A stretch of DNA of 39,208 nucleotides from contig JAHIVT010000112.1 of NCBI GenBank assembly GCA_018816555.1, positions 1-39,208 of the forward strand, in the 5' to 3' direction. This stretch comes from Pseudomonadota bacterium. GTDB lineage: Bacteria > Desulfobacterota > Desulfobulbia > Desulfobulbales > SURF-16. Positions 25,333 to 34,316 of the stretch are shown here, one piece after another. The position numbers and the translations under genes are program-made. The number at the start of each line of letters is the position of its first letter. Position 1 is the first letter of the stretch. The notes below the pieces were generated by a model. The model saw only the letters and a program-made list of their open reading frames with translations, did no database searches and was not told the origin of the DNA.

Positions 25333-26224
25333 GTGTGTGGATGCAGGTGATGATGCCAGGCTGCTGGTTCTCATCGAGACAGAGGACGGTCGGTGCGCCC
25401 GGTTCCTGTGCAGTGAGCTGCAGGAAATGGGCGAGATCAGCTGTTATGACAAGTCCGGAACCTGGCAACTCGGTATGCTGGCCCATAGCGGCGTAAAGTT
25501 TGATGTCTGCCTCACTGCCGTCCAGGAAAAACTGGAGTCGCTAAACAGCAGGGGGGGATCCGACCAGGCGGAACTGGTGGAGACCAGACTGGTCAGCGGA
25601 TCGACAGCTTCTCTTGCTGCCGCGCCCGTTACCATCGGCTCTTTCACCCTTGTCAGCCAGGCCGAAAAAGAATGCCGGCCCCATGAAATCTTTTTTGATG
25701 GCGGCAAGGCCTTTGGCTCCGGCAGTCACCCGAGCACCAGGCTGGCCGTGTCGCTGCTTGAAGCGGCAGCAGATCAGATGTCGACTGCCGAGGTGCTTGA
25801 TGTGGGCTGCGGCTCCGGGGTATTGTCCCTGATCAGTGCCCGGCTCGGCGTCCGGCGTACGGTGGGGGTGGACATCTGTTCTGATTCGCTGGCCGTGGCC
25901 CGGCGCAATGTGGAGCAGAACAACCTCTGTGACTGCATCACCATTCTCAACACGCCTGTGCAGGACATTGCCGGACCCTTTGATCTCATTATGGCCAACC
26001 TCACCCTGTCGGTCCTCTATTGCCTGCTGGCAGATCTTGGTCGTCTCAGCAGGGTCGGCGGCTTGCTCATTGTCTCCGGTCTGCAGGGTCAGCAGGCGCA
26101 AGGCGTGCTGCCCCGCTTGCAGGAGAGTGGCTGGCAACTGGAGAAAAGCGCCCGTGAAGGCAAGTGGCAGGCCATGCTGTTGCGCCGCATCGCGAACGAC
26201 AATGCTGGTCTGCGTCCGGCATAA
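25319..26224 (+). CDS. PrmA-like (ribosomal protein L11 methyltransferase-type) protein
   Basis: The C-terminal half is a class I SAM methyltransferase of the PrmA type. The AFGSGSHPSTRL motif (131-142) is the PrmA FGTGTHPTT signature, followed by VLDVGCGSGVLS (159-170) and ANLTLSVL (226-233), where canonical PrmA has ANI and L positions. The N-terminal 110 residues are shorter and less like the usual PrmA substrate-binding domain. The protein may therefore methylate L11 lysines or another target. Its start overlaps the YvcK-like stop by 14 bases, which implies coupled translation. Confidence 0.78.
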   Translation: MKLSECVDAGDDARLLVLIETEDGRCARFLCSELQEMGEISCYDKSGTWQLGMLAHSGVKFDVCLTAVQEKLESLNSRGGSDQAELVETRLVSGSTASLAAAPVTIGSFTLVSQAEKECRPHEIFFDGGKAFGSGSHPSTRLAVSLLEAAADQMSTAEVLDVGCGSGVLSLISARLGVRRTVGVDICSDSLAVARRNVEQNNLCDCITILNTPVQDIAGPFDLIMANLTLSVLYCLLADLGRLSRVGGLLIVSGLQGQQAQGVLPRLQESGWQLEKSAREGKWQAMLLRRIANDNAGLRPA

Positions 26225-26293
26225 GCCTCTCATTTTTTCTGCCAAAAGTTGATGGTCTCGTATTTATGCCCCTTGTGGGTAAAAAGTCTTTTT

Positions 26294-26378
26294 TCACCAC
26301 GGAGCACACAGAGATCACAGAGAACGTTTTTATTATAATCAGTTAGCTCTGTGGGCTCTATGCTCTCTGTGGTAACTT
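26294..26378. repeat. Inverted pair of 9-base CACAGAGNN arrays
   Basis: Forward units CACGGAGCA, CACAGAGAT, CACAGAGAA lie at about 26297-26324. Reverse units (CTCTGTGGG, CTCTATG, CTCTCTGTGG) lie at about 26346-26373 with a T/A-rich spacer. Related copies are at 8014-8063 and 35339-35415. Confidence 0.8.
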
Positions 26379-26384
26379 TTCAGT

Positions 26385-26460
26385 TTTTACGAAGTCATCA
26401 ATTTTATCGCGCCATTTCTTGACATTTCGTAATTTTTTCCCCCACTATATAACTGCGGCC
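26385..26460 (+). promoter_or_regulatory. Upstream region of the hybrid kinase with TTGACA
   Basis: TTGACA (26419-26424) is followed by TATATA about 21 bases on, a poor spacing; CACTAT at 18 bases is the alternative. TTACGAA (near 26388) and TTTCGTAA (near 26425) form an inverted repeat around it. It is a weak promoter candidate for the kinase gene about 100 bases further on. Confidence 0.3.
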
Positions 26461-26531
26461 GATCCGACGCCTTTGCCGGTTCTGGCCGGTATGACACGTT
26501 TTATTTTCTACCTACCGATAACATTGATTGA

Positions 26532-29500
26532 ATGACTTCAACTGAAAAAGCACCGTGCGGCAGCACCCTGCAGTTGCTGCTCCTTATTCTCTGGATGCAG
26601 CTTGTTGCGCCATTCTCTTTTTTTCCCATGGCAGCAACGGCACAGGCTGGAAATCCGTCCGCCGATCAGGCGGTCCAGCATGACATGGGGGCAGAAAACA
26701 GTCCACCTCCGGACAGGGCAACCCAGGCACCAGTTGCCGCTGATAAAGGCAGGGAGTATCGCGGCAGGGTGATGCTCACCCCTGCCGAGCAGCAGTGGCT
26801 TGCCTCCCATCCGGTCATCACCCTGGCGGTGGATGAAGGTTATCCTCCCAAGAATTTCCGCAACAGTGCCGGAGTGATCGATGGTATCAACATCGATTTC
26901 ATTCGGCTGCTGGCAGAGAAACTGGGCATTACCATCCAATTTGCCGGCTCCACCTGGCCCGAGGCTTTACAAAAGGCCATGGGGCATCAGGTCGACGGTA
27001 TCGTCAACGCCGAAATGCTGGAGGAGAGGAGGCCCTTTCTCAACTTCACTGATGCCTGTGTCATCTACCCCCTGGCCCTGGTCACCCGGCAGGGAGAACA
27101 GGTCATCCGCAGCCTGGCTGATTTCGGCGGCCATAAAATCGCGGTCAAGAAATCAAGCGCCAAACTGGCTATCCTGGTGCAGAAATACCCCCGGGTTGAA
27201 GCCGTCCAGGTGGATACGCTGAACGAGGCCTTTAACCTTCTCATTGAGCAGAAGGTCGATGGGGTATTTGATGACGCCACGGTGCTCTACTATCATATTG
27301 CCGAGAACTTTCTGCAGAACCTGAAATTTGCCTATATCCAGACGGATGATCATATCGGCCATTCCCGTATCGGCCTGCGCAACGACGGGCCGGAACTGCT
27401 CTCCATTTTCAACAAGGCCATTGCCTCCATCACCGATGCCGAGCGGCGGCAGATCCAGAGGAAATGGCTGGACATTGATCTGCAGCAGGGCAGGATTTTT
27501 CAGATGGAGCATCTGCCCGCCTTCACCGCAGAGGAATTTGCCTGGCTCAAGGCGCATCCGGTGATCAAAGTGGCAAGTGATCCGGCTTGGGCGCCCATTG
27601 AGTTTGTCGATGAGCATGGGGAGTATCAGGGATTTGCCATTGATTATCTGCAACGGCTTTCCGACCTGCTCGGCATCAGCTTTGAGATTGAGAAGGGCAA
27701 GACCTGGCAGGAACTGGTCTCCCAGGTGAAGAACCGGGAACTTGACATGTTTTCCTGCCTGACCCTCACCCCGGCGAGAAAGGCCTTTGTGAATTTCACC
27801 AGGCCGTATCTCTCCTTTCCCATTGTCATCTTTACCCGTAAGGACATGAGTTATGCCGGCAAGCTCGATGACCTTGCCGGCCAAAAGGTCGCAGTGGTGG
27901 AAAGTTACGCCATTCATGACCTGCTCAGAGCAAATCATCCCGAGCTTGACATCGTACCGGTGAAAACCGTCAGTGACGGGCTGAAAATGCTTGATAATTC
28001 CCAGGTGACCGCCCTGGCCGGCAATCTGCTCACGGTCAGCTACTATATTACCCAGCAGGGTTTTGCCAACATCAAGGTAGGCGGGGAAACGCCCTACAAA
28101 AACGAGATGTCGCTTGCGGTGCGCAGTGACTGGCCTGAGTTCGTGTCCATTCTGCAGAAGGCCCTGGATGCCGTCAGTGAGGAGGACAAGGCCGGCCTTT
28201 ACCGGAAATGGGTTCTGCTCACCTATAATGAGCGGAAGGTGGATTATTCCCTGTTATTCAAGGTGCTGGCCGGGGTTATTGTGCTCTTTGCCGCCTTCCT
28301 CTACTGGAACAGACGGCTTGCCCGGGAAGTGAATACCCGCCGCAAAGCGGAGGAATGCCTCAGGCAACACCAGCAGGAGCTGCAAAATATCGTGGCTGCC
28401 AAGACCAAGGATCTCACCGAGTCAAATCAGCGGCTGCAGGCAGAAATCGAGGATCGCCGCAAGGCCTATGAGGAACTGCACAAAGTCGAAGCGCGCCATT
28501 CTCTCATTCTCCGCTCCCTGCCAATGGCCTTTTATATCGCCCGGCCGGCCGACACCTATGGCGGGGTCTGGGTAAGCGGCCAGATTGAAAAGATATCCGG
28601 TTTCACCGCCGAGCCCTTTATCAATGATCCGGACTTCTGGGAAGCACGGCTGCATCCGGAAGACCGTTCCCAGGTACTCAAGGTTTTCGACAGCATCATT
28701 GCCGAGAAAGTAGTCATGGTGGAATATCGCTGGCTGCATGCCGACGGAGCCTACCGTTGGTTTGAGGACAATGCCATCCTGGTCAGAGACGGCAACGGTG
28801 ATCCCAAGGAAATTGTCGGCATCTGGCTCGACATCACGGAGAGCAAGGTTGCGGAGGAGGAGCGGATGCGGCTTGGGGAACAGCTGCAGCAGGCCCAGAA
28901 GATGGAATCAATCGGTACCCTGGCCGGCGGTATTGCCCATGATTTCAACAATATTTTGTCAGCCATCATCGGTTACGCCGAACTGGTGAAACAGCGACTG
29001 ACCAAAGACAGTGAGATATGGATCTTCCAGCAGCAGGTGATCAGGGCCGGCATGCGGGCCAGGGACCTGGTCCAGCAGATTCTTGCCTTCAGCCGCCAGG
29101 CGCCCCAGGAATACAAGCCGCTAAAAATTCATATTTTTGTCAAGGAGGCCTTGAAGCTGCTCCGCTCCACCATCCCCACCACTATTGAAATCAGGCAGGA
29201 CATTAACCCTCATTGCGGCACGATAATGGCCGATCCCACCCAGATTCACCAGATCATGATGAATCTGTGCACCAATGCCTATCAGGCCATGCGGGATACC
29301 GGCGGTGTGCTGACTGTCGGATTGGGCGAAGTGGAGGTCCGGGTCGATGATTATCTTGCCGGTCTGCATCTGACCCCGGGAAGGTATGTCAGGCTTGATG
29401 TGAGTGACACCGGCCCCGGCATCCGTCCGGAAATCAAAAACAGGATATTTGAGCCCTACTTCACCACCAAGGACAAGGGAGAGGGAACGGGCATGGGGCT

Positions 29501-30023
29501 GGCCGTGGTTCATGGCATCGTGCAGAGCCACCACGGGCATATCTCGGTCTTCAGCGAGTTGGGCAAGGGAACCACCTTTCATGTCTATCTGCCCTGCGTG
29601 GCCATGGAGACCTGCGCAACGGAAACGGAAAACGAGGGAGCCATACCCAGGGGCCATGAGCGGATTCTGGTGGTGGATGATGAAGAGGAAATCATCAGCC
29701 TTTCACGGCAGATACTTGAGGGTCTCGGTTACAAGGTGACCGCTCTAACCGGCAGTATCGATGCCTGGCAGGCCTTCAGCAGTCATCCCCAGGACTATGA
29801 CCTGGTCATCACCGATATGACCATGCCCGATATGACCGGCGCGGAACTGGCGGTGAAAATTTTTGGCCTCAGGCCGGACATGCCCATTGTGCTGTGCACC
29901 GGTTTCAGTGAGCAGATCAGTGAGGAAAAGGCAAAATCGCTGGGGATCAAGGCCTATATCACCAAGCCTGTTCTCAGAAACGATTTTGCCATGGTGGTCA
30001 GGAGGACGCTGGACGAGGCTTAG
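26532..30023 (+). CDS. Hybrid sensor histidine kinase with two periplasmic SBP_bac_3 domains
   Basis: Domains in order over 1163 residues: signal/membrane segment (about 13-38), first SBP_bac_3 domain (about 80-315), second SBP_bac_3 domain (about 333-570), membrane segment (about 577-597), coiled linker, PAS (about 650-775), HisKA with H803 in GGIAHDFNNIL, HATPase (about 895-1020, DTGPGIRPE, FEPYFTTK, GTGMGLA) and REC (about 1045-1160) with D1095 in VITDMTMPDM and the K of YITKPV. It should sense small polar solutes in the periplasm, as amino-acid-type binding domains do. No separate response regulator or transporter lies next to it, so output may pass through its own REC to a distant partner. 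Its stop overlaps the convergent thi4 stop by four bases. Confidence 0.92.
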   Translation: MTSTEKAPCGSTLQLLLLILWMQLVAPFSFFPMAATAQAGNPSADQAVQHDMGAENSPPPDRATQAPVAADKGREYRGRVMLTPAEQQWLASHPVITLAVDEGYPPKNFRNSAGVIDGINIDFIRLLAEKLGITIQFAGSTWPEALQKAMGHQVDGIVNAEMLEERRPFLNFTDACVIYPLALVTRQGEQVIRSLADFGGHKIAVKKSSAKLAILVQKYPRVEAVQVDTLNEAFNLLIEQKVDGVFDDATVLYYHIAENFLQNLKFAYIQTDDHIGHSRIGLRNDGPELLSIFNKAIASITDAERRQIQRKWLDIDLQQGRIFQMEHLPAFTAEEFAWLKAHPVIKVASDPAWAPIEFVDEHGEYQGFAIDYLQRLSDLLGISFEIEKGKTWQELVSQVKNRELDMFSCLTLTPARKAFVNFTRPYLSFPIVIFTRKDMSYAGKLDDLAGQKVAVVESYAIHDLLRANHPELDIVPVKTVSDGLKMLDNSQVTALAGNLLTVSYYITQQGFANIKVGGETPYKNEMSLAVRSDWPEFVSILQKALDAVSEEDKAGLYRKWVLLTYNERKVDYSLLFKVLAGVIVLFAAFLYWNRRLAREVNTRRKAEECLRQHQQELQNIVAAKTKDLTESNQRLQAEIEDRRKAYEELHKVEARHSLILRSLPMAFYIARPADTYGGVWVSGQIEKISGFTAEPFINDPDFWEARLHPEDRSQVLKVFDSIIAEKVVMVEYRWLHADGAYRWFEDNAILVRDGNGDPKEIVGIWLDITESKVAEEERMRLGEQLQQAQKMESIGTLAGGIAHDFNNILSAIIGYAELVKQRLTKDSEIWIFQQQVIRAGMRARDLVQQILAFSRQAPQEYKPLKIHIFVKEALKLLRSTIPTTIEIRQDINPHCGTIMADPTQIHQIMMNLCTNAYQAMRDTGGVLTVGLGEVEVRVDDYLAGLHLTPGRYVRLDVSDTGPGIRPEIKNRIFEPYFTTKDKGEGTGMGLAVVHGIVQSHHGHISVFSELGKGTTFHVYLPCVAMETCATETENEGAIPRGHERILVVDDEEEIISLSRQILEGLGYKVTALTGSIDAWQAFSSHPQDYDLVITDMTMPDMTGAELAVKIFGLRPDMPIVLCTGFSEQISEEKAKSLGIKAYITKPVLRNDFAMVVRRTLDEA

Positions 30024-30790
30024 AGCTTTTTGAGGATCTCCGTTGCCGCCTTCTGGCCGGACAGCAGCATGCCGCCGAAGACCGGCCCCATGCGATAGCC
30101 GCCGCAGACCGTGTTGGCGGCCATGCCGCTGACAAACAGGCCGGGGTAAACCTCCCGGGTGTTCTCCACCGTCTGCATCTCGCCTTTTTCCGCATTCATC
30201 GATTTCTCGCCGACAATGCCGCCGGTTTGGGTATCGAGTTTCACCCCCATCTTGCGCACCAGCACCTCGGCGACGTTGGCCGGATGACCGGTGGAGTCAA
30301 TGACAAATTTGCTGTGGATCACCAGGGGGTCAACCGGCCAGTCCAAGGTGGCAACAGCACCCCAGTTGAGCACCAGCCCACCCACTCGGTCATCCTTGAT
30401 GACCACATCCTCCATGGCCACCAGATTAAAGATCGTCAGACCTGCATCCATGGCCCGCTGGGTCAGGCTGCTGGCGAGATAAACCGCATCCACGGTGTAA
30501 TAGCCGTCGGTAAAGGTCCGGGCCGGGATATGGAATTCATCAAGCAGGGCTTTGCCCGCCTCCTGCACAACCACTTCATTAAACATCATGCCGCCGGCCC
30601 AGACGCCGCCGCCTATGGAGAGTTTCTTCTCAAACAGGGCAACCTTGTGCCCGGCGCGGGCAAGATAACAGCCGGCCACCAGACCGGAGGGACCGCCGCC
30701 GACAATGGCCACATCCAGCTCAAGGTTTGCCGTGAGTTTCCGGCAGTAGGTTTCGATAATGGCTTTTGAGATCTGTACTTCGTTTAACAT
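30020..30790 (-). CDS. thi4: Thi4-family thiazole synthase
   Basis: The 256-residue protein belongs to the prokaryotic Thi4 family, which makes the thiazole moiety of thiamine from NAD, glycine and a sulfur source. DVAIVGGGPSGLVAG (26-40) is the dinucleotide loop. EKKLSIGGGVWAGGM (54-68), DSTGHPANV (about 165-173) and GGYRMGPVFGGML near the end are typical. In the suicidal yeast enzyme a Cys, and in archaeal sulfide-using enzymes a His, precede the xDP motif. Here this residue appears to be P152 (DWPVDPL). ATG at 30790 is chosen because GGAGG is placed just upstream; a longer frame would run into the riboswitch terminator. A TPP riboswitch lies upstream, consistent with thiamine synthesis. 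Confidence 0.92.
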   Translation of the reverse strand: MLNEVQISKAIIETYCRKLTANLELDVAIVGGGPSGLVAGCYLARAGHKVALFEKKLSIGGGVWAGGMMFNEVVVQEAGKALLDEFHIPARTFTDGYYTVDAVYLASSLTQRAMDAGLTIFNLVAMEDVVIKDDRVGGLVLNWGAVATLDWPVDPLVIHSKFVIDSTGHPANVAEVLVRKMGVKLDTQTGGIVGEKSMNAEKGEMQTVENTREVYPGLFVSGMAANTVCGGYRMGPVFGGMLLSGQKAATEILKKL

Positions 30791-30842
30791 GTATACCTCC
30801 GTAAACGTTTCGGTTTGAGAGGTGGCGACAGGGGGCCTGAAA

Positions 30843-30877
30843 AAGAAAAAACGCCATTTCTGCACTGAAATGACGTT
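30843..30877 (-). terminator. Rho-independent terminator of the TPP riboswitch
   Basis: On the minus strand ACGTCATTTC and GAAATGGCGT form a ten-base-pair stem with a six-base loop and are followed by TTTTTTCTTTTT. It lies between the aptamer and the thi4 start, as expected for control by early termination. Confidence 0.85.
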
Positions 30878-30897
30878 GGTCTATCATTTTTATGAAA

Positions 30898-30970
30898 ATG
30901 CTCCCTCCGCCGGTACGATCCGGATCAGGTTCAAAGGGTATAATCTCAGGCCCAACGGCCACCCCCGCGA
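30898..30970 (-). promoter_or_regulatory. TPP riboswitch (THI element)
   Basis: Read on the minus strand, the stretch has the conserved GGGGGTG start, the CCTGAGATTATACCC core, the CTTTGAACCTGATC box and a closing ACCGGCGGAGGGAG. Spacing and order match the TPP aptamer. It controls thi4 through the terminator immediately downstream. Confidence 0.95.
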
Positions 30971-30979
30971 TATGGTTCT

Positions 30980-31008
30980 AATTAATGATAAATGGTGGAT
31001 GCTGTCAA
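30980..31008 (-). promoter_or_regulatory. Promoter candidate for thi4
   Basis: A perfect TTGACA on the minus strand (31003-31008) is followed after 17 bases by TTAATT (30980-30985). Transcription would begin just at the riboswitch. Confidence 0.5.
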
Positions 31009-31207
31009 GGGATTTTCCGGCAAATGGCCGGGCGGCTCCCCCATATCCAGCAGGCTGGTTTCTTGAGCGATAATCCCAACAAATCATTGTGTTTTATCTT
31101 GCAGGCTTTGTTTATTTGCGATATTGAATGAAAATTCATTTTTTTGTCCACGATGCAAAAAGAGCGATAAATGGCGGAGTAACAACTTCGCCATAAGGAG
31201 AAAGGAC

Positions 31208-31663
31208 ATGCCGGAATTGCTGCAGTTGCTGGGGTTCGCCCTGCTGGGCATAGGAGCCGGAGTGAGCTTTGTCGTCCAGCAGGCCCTGAACGCCAACCTG
31301 CGGGCCTGCCTTGAATCAGCATCATGGGCGGCATTCATCAGCTATCTCGGCGGTACGTTGACCATGCTGATCGTGCTGTTGGTCATGCGGGAGTCGTGGC
31401 TGTCCGGTGCCTCGGTGGCCAGAAGCTCCTGGTGGTTGTGGACCGGCGGTTTTTTCGGGGCCATCTATATCGTGGTGGCCATTGCTCTGCTGCCAAGGCT
31501 TGGCGCAGCAACCGTGGTGGCATTGATCGTCACCGGTCAGATGCTCGCCTCCCTGGCTTTTGACCACTTGGGTCTGCTTGGGCTTACCCAGCAGCCGGTC
31601 AGCTTGCCGCGCCTTGCCGGGGCTCTGCTGCTCATCGCCGGTGTGGTGCTGATTCGATTATGA
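31208..31663 (+). CDS. YdcZ/DUF606-type small membrane transporter
   Basis: The 151-residue protein has five hydrophobic segments (about 5-25, 37-57, 70-92, 95-115 and 130-150) and the order expected of the DUF606 part of the drug/metabolite transporter group. The motif GxSFVVQQALNANLR at about 19-33 is typical for YdcZ. ATG at 31208 is preferred because AAGGAGAAAGGAC precedes it; upstream in-frame codons lack a ribosome-binding site. It is divergent from thi4. The substrate is unknown. Confidence 0.82.
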   Translation: MPELLQLLGFALLGIGAGVSFVVQQALNANLRACLESASWAAFISYLGGTLTMLIVLLVMRESWLSGASVARSSWWLWTGGFFGAIYIVVAIALLPRLGAATVVALIVTGQMLASLAFDHLGLLGLTQQPVSLPRLAGALLLIAGVVLIRL

Positions 31664-31775
31664 GCGAGCGGGGTACCGGGGCAAAGGCCGGTGACAATAT
31701 GCTCCCTGCTGTAACGAATCAAAAAAGAGGGGCATCCTCTATTCCGTGCCGGATACCTTGCCTGAAAGGTTTCCG

Positions 31776-32651
31776 ATGAACAGGTTCCCTGGCCTTGGCC
31801 GCGCAGGCAAAGCGGCCTTACTGTCAGTGCTTTTATTGGCTATGGCCTTCCTTGGCGTGATCATCTGTTGGCAACCGTTGGCGGACAGGAAGAGCACGGC
31901 AAAGGTTTTTGCCCCATTAGATAAGAGCCTGGTTGCTGAGGGGATTGCCGCCGAAGAATGCACTGCCGGAGGAAAACGGGCATCGGTGCAGATAGAAACA
32001 GTCCGGATTACCGGTAAAAAGAAAGGTTTTCTCCGTCTTGGTTTCTGTAAGGTTCTCAGCTGCGAGGGGATGATTATTGATATTTATCCTCCGGTTACCG
32101 GCAGGATTCTGCGCGGGGAATTTTTGTCGCCGCCGTTGAGCGGGAAGAACGGTACGCCAGGCACGGTTCTCTCTCCGGTGGATCAGCGGCAACAGGTTGG
32201 AGTAGCGGACCGGACATCAGGAGAGACTGATACCGGGCGGTCAGCAGCTGATGATGGTGACTGGCAGGATTTTCTCGGCTGGAAACTGGCTTTATCCTGC
32301 GGTATTTCTCCATTTACCGTCAAGGGCCTGGAAATGAAGAACAGCATTGTACTGCGCCTGCATGACCAAGGGCGGATCATACTCAGCCTGCAGAGTATGC
32401 GCGCAGATTTTGATCCACAGCGCAAAAGTATTGTGTTCGAGGATGCCGTGCGTGTTGTGTCTCCTGATGGGAGAATGCTTGAGACCAACAGGCTGGAGTG
32501 GCTCATGGAAAAAGGGGTCCTGCAAACCCGGCAATTTTATACATTTATCAATGATGGGCGGCAGCAACAGGGAACACGTTTCGGGACGGATCTTTATCTG
32601 AGACCGCTTGAACCTGCAGCACCAGCAGAAATGAAGAGGAAAGAAACATGA
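31776..32651 (+). CDS. Membrane-anchored protein with LptC/OstA-like C-terminal part
   Basis: The protein has one N-terminal hydrophobic segment (about 12-33) and an exported body of about 250 residues. The C-terminal 70 residues (SLQSMRADFDPQRKSIVFED, then ETNRLEW and a strand ending RFGTDLYLRP) recall the beta-jellyroll strands of LptC/OstA-type lipopolysaccharide transport proteins. The similarity is weak and no gene for LptA or LptB is adjacent. ATG at 31776 has an AAAGG upstream. A GTG at 31746 would add ten residues. The stop overlaps the next start by four bases (ATGA), so the two are translationally coupled. Confidence 0.6.
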   Translation: MNRFPGLGRAGKAALLSVLLLAMAFLGVIICWQPLADRKSTAKVFAPLDKSLVAEGIAAEECTAGGKRASVQIETVRITGKKKGFLRLGFCKVLSCEGMIIDIYPPVTGRILRGEFLSPPLSGKNGTPGTVLSPVDQRQQVGVADRTSGETDTGRSAADDGDWQDFLGWKLALSCGISPFTVKGLEMKNSIVLRLHDQGRIILSLQSMRADFDPQRKSIVFEDAVRVVSPDGRMLETNRLEWLMEKGVLQTRQFYTFINDGRQQQGTRFGTDLYLRPLEPAAPAEMKRKET

Positions 32652-34273
32652 GAAGTGAAAAGCGAAAAGGTATTACACTGTCCGGTTGGGTCTCTCTCGT
32701 TACCCTTGTCCTGATCGGCATGCTTGTCGTGGCAACCGGTAGAGCGCCGGCCGACGAGGACCCAGCCAATGCCCTGGTTGACCAGGGGAGAGCCTATCTT
32801 GCCCAGCAGGATATCGTCAATGCCAACAGCTGCTTCCAAACCGCCGTGCTTGTGGATGCCAGCAACCAAAACGCGAATATGTTTTATGCGGTAACCCGGC
32901 TGCTGGTTCTCGTCTATGATCCCGAATTCCAGCTCATGCTTGATCAAAGCGGCGTCAGCCCCTTGGGCAGAAATATTTATGATTGGACTGCGGACTGGAC
33001 AAGAGATGCTGATGGGGGACTTGTGCTGCCGGAGGGAACACCTGCCGGAGATGAGGTAACTGCTCTTTTTGTCAACCTTGTCGTGCCGGAGATCGAAGGA
33101 GCGCTGGCCAACCTCGCTGTCGTCGATCCATCATTTAATATCATGCTTGAGCCGGCCGAAATTCTCAGCGGTGAACAGGTCGAGGTTGACTACGGTGACG
33201 TTTGTTTATATCGCTCCGTACTTTACGGCGCGAAATCGATGATCCTGATCACCGACTCCTACAACCTCAATGTGGAACCAGCAGTGCTGCTCGAAAAAAT
33301 CAAGGCCGGTATTTTTTCAATCAACACCGATCTCTTTGCCGCCTATATCGATTTCCTCAAAGTGAAAACCCCGGACCAGCTTGCCCCTGCCAAAGAGGCG
33401 ATTGACAACTCAATTGACAGTTATTTTGTCGCCTCCGCAGTTATAAGAGGCGAGGTTGATGATCAGCTCAATGATTTTGTCGCCTTTGATGTTGACAGCC
33501 TGCTCGACGAGGAAGAATTCAGAAATACCCTGGCTGAGCTTCAAACCTCCCTGGCAGGCCCGGCCATGGTAGGTGGCGGTGAAGACGATGATCCTTTACC
33601 GCTTGACCTGAGCAGGTTCTTTGATGATCCTTTTCATCTTCGCGATATGCTGCCAAGCTTTGACGCAGAGAATAACCTGTTACTCTGCAGCCTGCCTGAT
33701 CCCACTTTAAACGGAGTGCTGCCCGAATTCACCAATGATACCTGGAACAATATGCTGCAACTGCCCATTGCCGTAAACGGCACGGTTATCTGTCCGGAAT
33801 GGACCGGCGGACCGATCATTATTGAAGGGTACAGCGATGCATGGTTTCTGCCATGGGACTTGGTGAACAGTACGACGATTGCCGAACCCGGTTATTATAG
33901 TGTTAATTTTGCCGCCGATTCGGATATCTGGCTTTTTGCTTACTGGGACCGGGATAATAACGGCTATTTCAGCACCGGTGATGTGGCGGCAAGCCTGGAT
34001 ATGTATAATCCCGTTCATGTCCTCTCTGAAAGCTGCAGCTATCCGGATTTTCTGCCGTTTATCCTGTCCACGGAATGTGTCGGCGATATGGATGACGATA
34101 ATGACAAGGACGGTTCTGATCTGGATGTCATTGCCGCATCTTTCGGCGCGTCCGCCTGTGTGGGGGATTGTTCCGGCGATTTAAACGGTGATCTGCAGGT
34201 GGACGGCCGTGACCTTTTCATCATGGGTGTGAGTATGATGCAGCCTGTCTGCGAGGCCGGCTTATCTTTATGA
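32648..34273 (+). CDS. Secreted protein with C-terminal dockerin-like double calcium loop
   Basis: The 541-residue protein has a signal peptide (about 1-36) and a helical, TPR-like section (about 40-80, ALVDQGRAYLAQQDIVNANS). The long acidic middle matches nothing known to me. It ends with two calcium-loop motifs, DMDDDNDKDGSDLDVIAASF and DLNGDLQVDGRDLFIMGVSM (about 481-525), with the spacing of a type I dockerin. Six or more Cys residues suggest disulfides. The start overlaps the previous gene by four bases. No cohesin is in view, so what the dockerin-like part binds is unknown. Confidence 0.75.
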   Translation: MRSEKRKGITLSGWVSLVTLVLIGMLVVATGRAPADEDPANALVDQGRAYLAQQDIVNANSCFQTAVLVDASNQNANMFYAVTRLLVLVYDPEFQLMLDQSGVSPLGRNIYDWTADWTRDADGGLVLPEGTPAGDEVTALFVNLVVPEIEGALANLAVVDPSFNIMLEPAEILSGEQVEVDYGDVCLYRSVLYGAKSMILITDSYNLNVEPAVLLEKIKAGIFSINTDLFAAYIDFLKVKTPDQLAPAKEAIDNSIDSYFVASAVIRGEVDDQLNDFVAFDVDSLLDEEEFRNTLAELQTSLAGPAMVGGGEDDDPLPLDLSRFFDDPFHLRDMLPSFDAENNLLLCSLPDPTLNGVLPEFTNDTWNNMLQLPIAVNGTVICPEWTGGPIIIEGYSDAWFLPWDLVNSTTIAEPGYYSVNFAADSDIWLFAYWDRDNNGYFSTGDVAASLDMYNPVHVLSESCSYPDFLPFILSTECVGDMDDDNDKDGSDLDVIAASFGASACVGDCSGDLNGDLQVDGRDLFIMGVSMMQPVCEAGLSL

Positions 34274-34316
34274 GGAAGAAAGGCGGCATTCTTGTCTGGG
34301 GTTGGGGAGGATCCAT

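Noticed and set aside
23701-25374. Minus-strand frame of over 500 codons within the YvcK-like gene
   Set aside because: Same cause; no domain, no ribosome-binding site, and it covers recognised CofD motifs on the other strand.
30020-30865. Longer thi4 reading frame with 25 extra N-terminal residues
   Set aside because: The extension begins in the riboswitch terminator, and a good ribosome-binding site sits before the internal ATG.
31124-31207. N-terminal extension of the YdcZ-type gene
   Set aside because: It is hydrophilic and lies upstream of a strong ribosome-binding site at the family-typical start.
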